From positions 75,531-139,530 of the forward strand of contig JBBKWX010000055.1 of assembly GCA_037969175.1 (NCBI GenBank): DNA of 64,000 nucleotides, read 5' to 3'. The position numbers and the translations under genes are program-made. This document shows, in pieces, positions 61,084 through 64,000 of the stretch. Below the pieces are notes generated by a model, which saw nothing but the letters and a program-made list of their open reading frames with translations, searched no databases and was not told where the DNA came from. Positions within the stretch are counted from its first letter, which is position 1; the number at the start of each line of letters is the position of its first letter. This stretch comes from JBBKWX01 sp037969175. Lineage in GTDB: Bacteria > Bacteroidota > Bacteroidia > AKYH767-A > JBBKVM01.

Positions 61084-61675
61084 CAGAGATCATCTAATCA
61101 TATTTGTGCGTAACCCGATAATTGGGAAAGTAAAGACACGTCTTGCGGCTACTTTAGGTGATGAAAAGACCATAGCTATTTATCTAAAACTTTTAGAACA
61201 TACGCGCAGTATCTCTATGGGTTTGCAATGCGACAGATCTGTGTTTTGCGATGAAAAACCTGCCTTAGGGCCGGAATGGAAAACGGATGATTTTTTTATC
61301 ACTGTTCAGCGAGGCAATGATTTGGGGGAACGCATGTCTAATGCTTTCAAAGAAGTTTTTGAAGAAGGGGCTTCTTCGATGATCATCATTGGATGTGATT
61401 GTCCCGGTTTGAGTACAAAGATCATTGATGAAGGGTTTGAAAAGTTAAAAGAATTCGATCTTGTTATTGGTCCTGCAAAAGACGGTGGCTATTATTTACT
61501 GGGGATGAAAAGACCAATCCTACAGCTTTTTGAAGACATGAAATGGAGCACTTCTTCAGTCTTCGATGAAACAATGATAACTGCATCACAATTAGGATTG
61601 AGTATATATCGACTTCCTGTTCTGGCTGATATAGATGAAGAAGAAGACTTGAAAAATTATCCCGAATTTTTTTGA
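61076..61675 (+). CDS. TIGR04282/DUF2064-type glycosyltransferase, arsenosugar-associated (199 aa)
   Basis: A CofC/nucleotidyl-transferase-like GT-A-fold protein with a basic-loop start VRNPIIGKVKTRLAATLGD, a GCDCPGLS motif and a PAKDGGYYLLG motif. I start at 61076 (MSDRDHLIIF), overlapping the rhodanese end by 8 bases; the longer frame from 60962 lies inside that gene. The family is found with ArsS in many genomes and is thought to add a sugar or glycerol-type group to the arsenosugar. It ends exactly one base before the convergent PolX-like gene stops. Confidence 0.85.
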   Translation: MSDRDHLIIFVRNPIIGKVKTRLAATLGDEKTIAIYLKLLEHTRSISMGLQCDRSVFCDEKPALGPEWKTDDFFITVQRGNDLGERMSNAFKEVFEEGASSMIIIGCDCPGLSTKIIDEGFEKLKEFDLVIGPAKDGGYYLLGMKRPILQLFEDMKWSTSSVFDETMITASQLGLSIYRLPVLADIDEEEDLKNYPEFF

Positions 61676-63364
61676 TTAGCTTTTTATGGCTGCTTTTCTT
61701 TTCACAAGATGATCCTTCATTTCTGATAATGACATTGCATTAAATGTCATCTCAGCAGTGAGTCCTCCTTTGCGAGCTACCAGCACTCCAAAATGCATAT
61801 CCTTAAACCCATCCATATGATGAGCATCCGGATTGATAGAGATCTTTACATCTTTTTCAAGTGCATAATGTATCCATCTCCAGTCAATATCCAATCGATA
61901 CGGATTTGCATTTAGCTCAAGTATAACTCCATTAGCAGCACAGGCATCTATCACTTTTTTATGATCAATAGGATAGGCTTCTCTGGCCAAAAGTAATCTT
62001 CCGGTAGGATGTCCGAGTATGGTAGTATATGGATTTTCAATCGCCTTAATTAATCTGGAAGTTGCTTTCTCCAAATCCATTCTTAAAACAGAATGAATGG
62101 ATGCAACCACCATATCAAAAGAAGCTAAGATCTCATCGGGATAATCCAAAGATCCATCAAAAAGAATATCGCTTTCTATTCCTTTGAAGATCTTAAAAGG
62201 AGCAAGTGAATCATTTAATTTATCTATCTCGTTGTGCTGAGCAAGGATCCTGTCAGGTTGCATTCCGTTTGCATAGAATGCACTTTTACTGTGATCACAA
62301 ATGCAAAAATATTCATATCCCAATGACTTGCAATGCTCAGCCATTTGCTTCAGTGTATGAGCTCCGTCGCTATATGTACTGTGATTGTGCAAGATTCCTT
62401 TTAAGTCAGATAATTCCAGCAGTTTTGGGATCTTGTTCTCTTTTGCAGCATTGATCTCCCATGATCCTTCTCTCAATTCAGGAGGAACAAACTGCATTTT
62501 CAATGCAGCATAAATTGCTTCTTCACTTTCAAATTTTTGATCCGGAATAGTTAGTTCACTAATATGACTATCGCTCCCGGTAGTTTCAAATAATTTCAAA
62601 TGGAAATCATGGGGCTTGCAAGAGATCAGTACGATCTCAATTCCTATCTCTGCTTTGAAATGCAATGATCCATTGTTTAAGTGATCAAGACGAGTAAGGA
62701 TCTGGGGATGTGAACCAAAAAATGCTATCACCGGAATATGATCATTTGCAGCAACAAGGATCTCAATCTTATCCAGTATCTCCATCCTTCTTCTGTAGCT
62801 TCCGGTAATTGCTACAGCCTGACAAAAGTTTTTATCCTTTAGATCCTGAAGAAATTTCTCAGCGAATTCTTCTACATCCGCATACCTAAATTTGCCCTGA
62901 TTATTCTTGGCATATTCTAAAGCTTTCTTGATTTGTTCTTGTGTTTTTTCACCAAATCCTTTAAGCTCAATCAACCTGTTTTCATTGCAGGCATAAAGCA
63001 ATTCGCCCGGATTTTCTACTCCAAGGTCTTTCCAAATAACTTTAACTTTTTTCGGACCAATTCCTTTGATCGCTAAAATTTGCAGTATACCTTCAGGAGT
63101 TTTTTCTAGCCATTCATCCAGCTCATCAAAGCTGCCATTATCCAGGATACTGATTATTTTTGCTGCAGTACTTTTACCTATGCCGTCTAAGGCTTCAAGT
63201 TCTTCAGCCGGAACAGTAGCTAGCTGCTGCTCCATCCGTTCTATCTTGAATGAAGCATTCTGAATAGATCTTAACTTATAAGGATTCGCATCATGCAACT
63301 CCATAAGTTGAGCTGCAAGTTTAAATACTTTTGAGATTTCTTTATTTGTTAATTCTGCAGACAT
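61676..63364 (-). CDS. PolX-like protein: HhH, degenerate polymerase X core, intact PHP domain (562 aa)
   Basis: Family X DNA polymerase/3'-5' exonuclease by overall order: an N-terminal 8-kDa-like helical part with HhH (GIGKSTAAKIISIL; IKGIGPKKVKVIW; LKGFGEKTQEQI), the polymerase core (about 150-300), and a C-terminal PHP domain (about 325-562) with ILHNHSTYSDG, CICDHSKSA, LGHPTGRLL and NPDAHHMDGF, which looks intact. In the core, the GSxRR(x)E[x]xGDIDIL motif reads GSYRRRMEILDKIEIL, so the first catalytic Asp is Lys and the second Glu; the third (VDLR in family X) reads IEIV. Polymerase activity is unlikely, while the PHP nuclease may remain. It lies 5 bases after the next gene's stop. Confidence 0.9.
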   Translation of the reverse strand: MSAELTNKEISKVFKLAAQLMELHDANPYKLRSIQNASFKIERMEQQLATVPAEELEALDGIGKSTAAKIISILDNGSFDELDEWLEKTPEGILQILAIKGIGPKKVKVIWKDLGVENPGELLYACNENRLIELKGFGEKTQEQIKKALEYAKNNQGKFRYADVEEFAEKFLQDLKDKNFCQAVAITGSYRRRMEILDKIEILVAANDHIPVIAFFGSHPQILTRLDHLNNGSLHFKAEIGIEIVLISCKPHDFHLKLFETTGSDSHISELTIPDQKFESEEAIYAALKMQFVPPELREGSWEINAAKENKIPKLLELSDLKGILHNHSTYSDGAHTLKQMAEHCKSLGYEYFCICDHSKSAFYANGMQPDRILAQHNEIDKLNDSLAPFKIFKGIESDILFDGSLDYPDEILASFDMVVASIHSVLRMDLEKATSRLIKAIENPYTTILGHPTGRLLLAREAYPIDHKKVIDACAANGVILELNANPYRLDIDWRWIHYALEKDVKISINPDAHHMDGFKDMHFGVLVARKGGLTAEMTFNAMSLSEMKDHLVKRKAAIKS

Positions 63365-63369
63365 TTCAC

Positions 63370-64000
63370 TTATCGGACAATAAGTCTTTTCGTTTCAATA
63401 GTTCCATTTGAAATTATGGATAATGCATATATACCGGGAGTTAAATTCGCTTCATATCTGAGTTCACTCGTACCGGCATGGATGGTTTCTGTGCGAACAA
63501 TTCTTCCATTCATATCGTAAACTTTAAGAATAGTTTCTGCACTAAATCCTTTGTTGCCTCTGTTGATGGTTATTACAGAACCTGCAGGATTAGGAAAAAT
63601 ATTCAGATCACTATGTGTGATTGTTTGTTCTATTCCAACAAGAGCGGGGGAAACATCAAAAACAAATAAACCATTTTGCATATCCGATACCAAAACATTT
63701 CCACTTGGAAGATAAGCATATACTCCCCAGGCTCCTTTGTAGGTGCCGTTATTCACTAATGTACTTGTATCGAAAAAGCCAACCATCACCGGATTTAATG
63801 GATCAGCGATAGAGAAAATGTATAATCCATCAAAATAATAACTCACATAAACATAATCCCCTTTGATCATCAAATTATGAGGAATAGAGTTGGATGTAAC
63901 ACCGGAAGTAAATGTGCTCAGGATCTTGATATCATTTAAATCGGTAACATCAGCTAGTTTAATATTCATACCATGTGTCTCATCAGCAAAGGCATACTTG
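63370..64000 (-). CDS. Secreted LVIVD-like repeat protein with T9SS type A sorting domain (5' end outside window)
   Basis: The frame enters from the right edge and ends at 63370. Visible sequence repeats the pattern LADVTDLNDIKILST / YVYVSYYFDGLYIFSIADPLNPVMVGFF / NVLVSDMQNGLFVFDVS, a beta-propeller of the LVIVD or choice-of-anchor-B kind. The C-terminal about 75 residues are a type A T9SS signal (NIFPNPAGSVITI, LKVYDMNGRIV, LTPGIYALSI, ending KRLIVR). The product is therefore probably exported by the type IX system. The PolX-like gene follows after only 5 bases, an odd pairing that suggests shared transcription but not shared function. Confidence 0.85.
   Translation of the reverse strand, partial: KYAFADETHGMNIKLADVTDLNDIKILSTFTSGVTSNSIPHNLMIKGDYVYVSYYFDGLYIFSIADPLNPVMVGFFDTSTLVNNGTYKGAWGVYAYLPSGNVLVSDMQNGLFVFDVSPALVGIEQTITHSDLNIFPNPAGSVITINRGNKGFSAETILKVYDMNGRIVRTETIHAGTSELRYEANLTPGIYALSIISNGTIETKRLIVR

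Overview
The window is AT-rich, tightly packed chromosomal DNA from a member of the Bacteroidota, most likely a free-living environmental lineage of the Sphingobacteriia/Chitinophagia/Flavobacteriia type; the sequence alone does not give the genus. Evidence for this: many TAnnTTTG (Bacteroidota sigma factor) -7 boxes just upstream of start codons, few Shine-Dalgarno sequences, giant PKD-repeat surface proteins, both kinds of type IX secretion (T9SS) C-terminal signals (type B at about 9869-10144, type A in the last gene), and family-typical gene clusters such as coaX-OMP-TPR-lptC-corC-ppiD. I see no insertion sequence, prophage, CRISPR array or rRNA.

Layout. 1-1894 (minus): a three-gene, ATGA-overlapping operon of two lipoproteins and a Tat-exported protein that runs off the left edge. 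2172-4579: a methyltransferase and an M20 dipeptidase meeting at a shared hairpin. 4925-10147: a 1740-residue adhesin-like PKD protein with eleven 84-residue repeats and a T9SS signal. 10140-12634 (minus): a sensor histidine kinase overlapping gpmI. 12734-17857 (minus): a second giant PKD protein with 16 PKD domains and fibronectin-like domains but no visible sorting domain. 18211-20179: an unknown HTH/helical protein, a stand-alone response regulator and tRNA-Phe. 20277-27888 (plus): an envelope operon (coaX, outer-membrane protein, TPR protein, lptC, small membrane protein, CNNM/CorC protein, ppiD). 28039-35087 (minus): purH followed by the rod-shape cluster mreB-mreC-mreD-mrdA-rodA. 35218-40095: ABC permease, antiporter, a GNAT-nitrilase fusion and a GNAT enzyme. 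40232-44599 (minus): fbp-mfd. 44665-49830 (plus): a CotH-family protein, then serA, a GNAT and aspartate kinase. 49827-56534 (minus): a dehydrogenase, mgtE, rsmA, a DUF4286 protein, a TPR protein and serS. 56789-58170: two outer-membrane proteins. 58329-61675 (plus): a five-gene cluster that looks like an arsenosugar pathway (purine nucleoside phosphorylase, peroxidase-like protein, ArsS radical SAM, rhodanese, TIGR04282-type glycosyltransferase). 61676-64000 (minus): a PolX-like protein with an apparently ruined polymerase centre but an intact PHP domain, and the 3' part of a T9SS-exported protein.

Most of the window is core metabolism and cell-envelope housekeeping. The parts most worth a second look are the arsenosugar cluster with an unusual purine-specificity residue in its phosphorylase, the polymerase-dead PolX, the GQGPY-type PKD array, the PKD giant without a sorting signal, and the left-edge lipoprotein/Tat operon.
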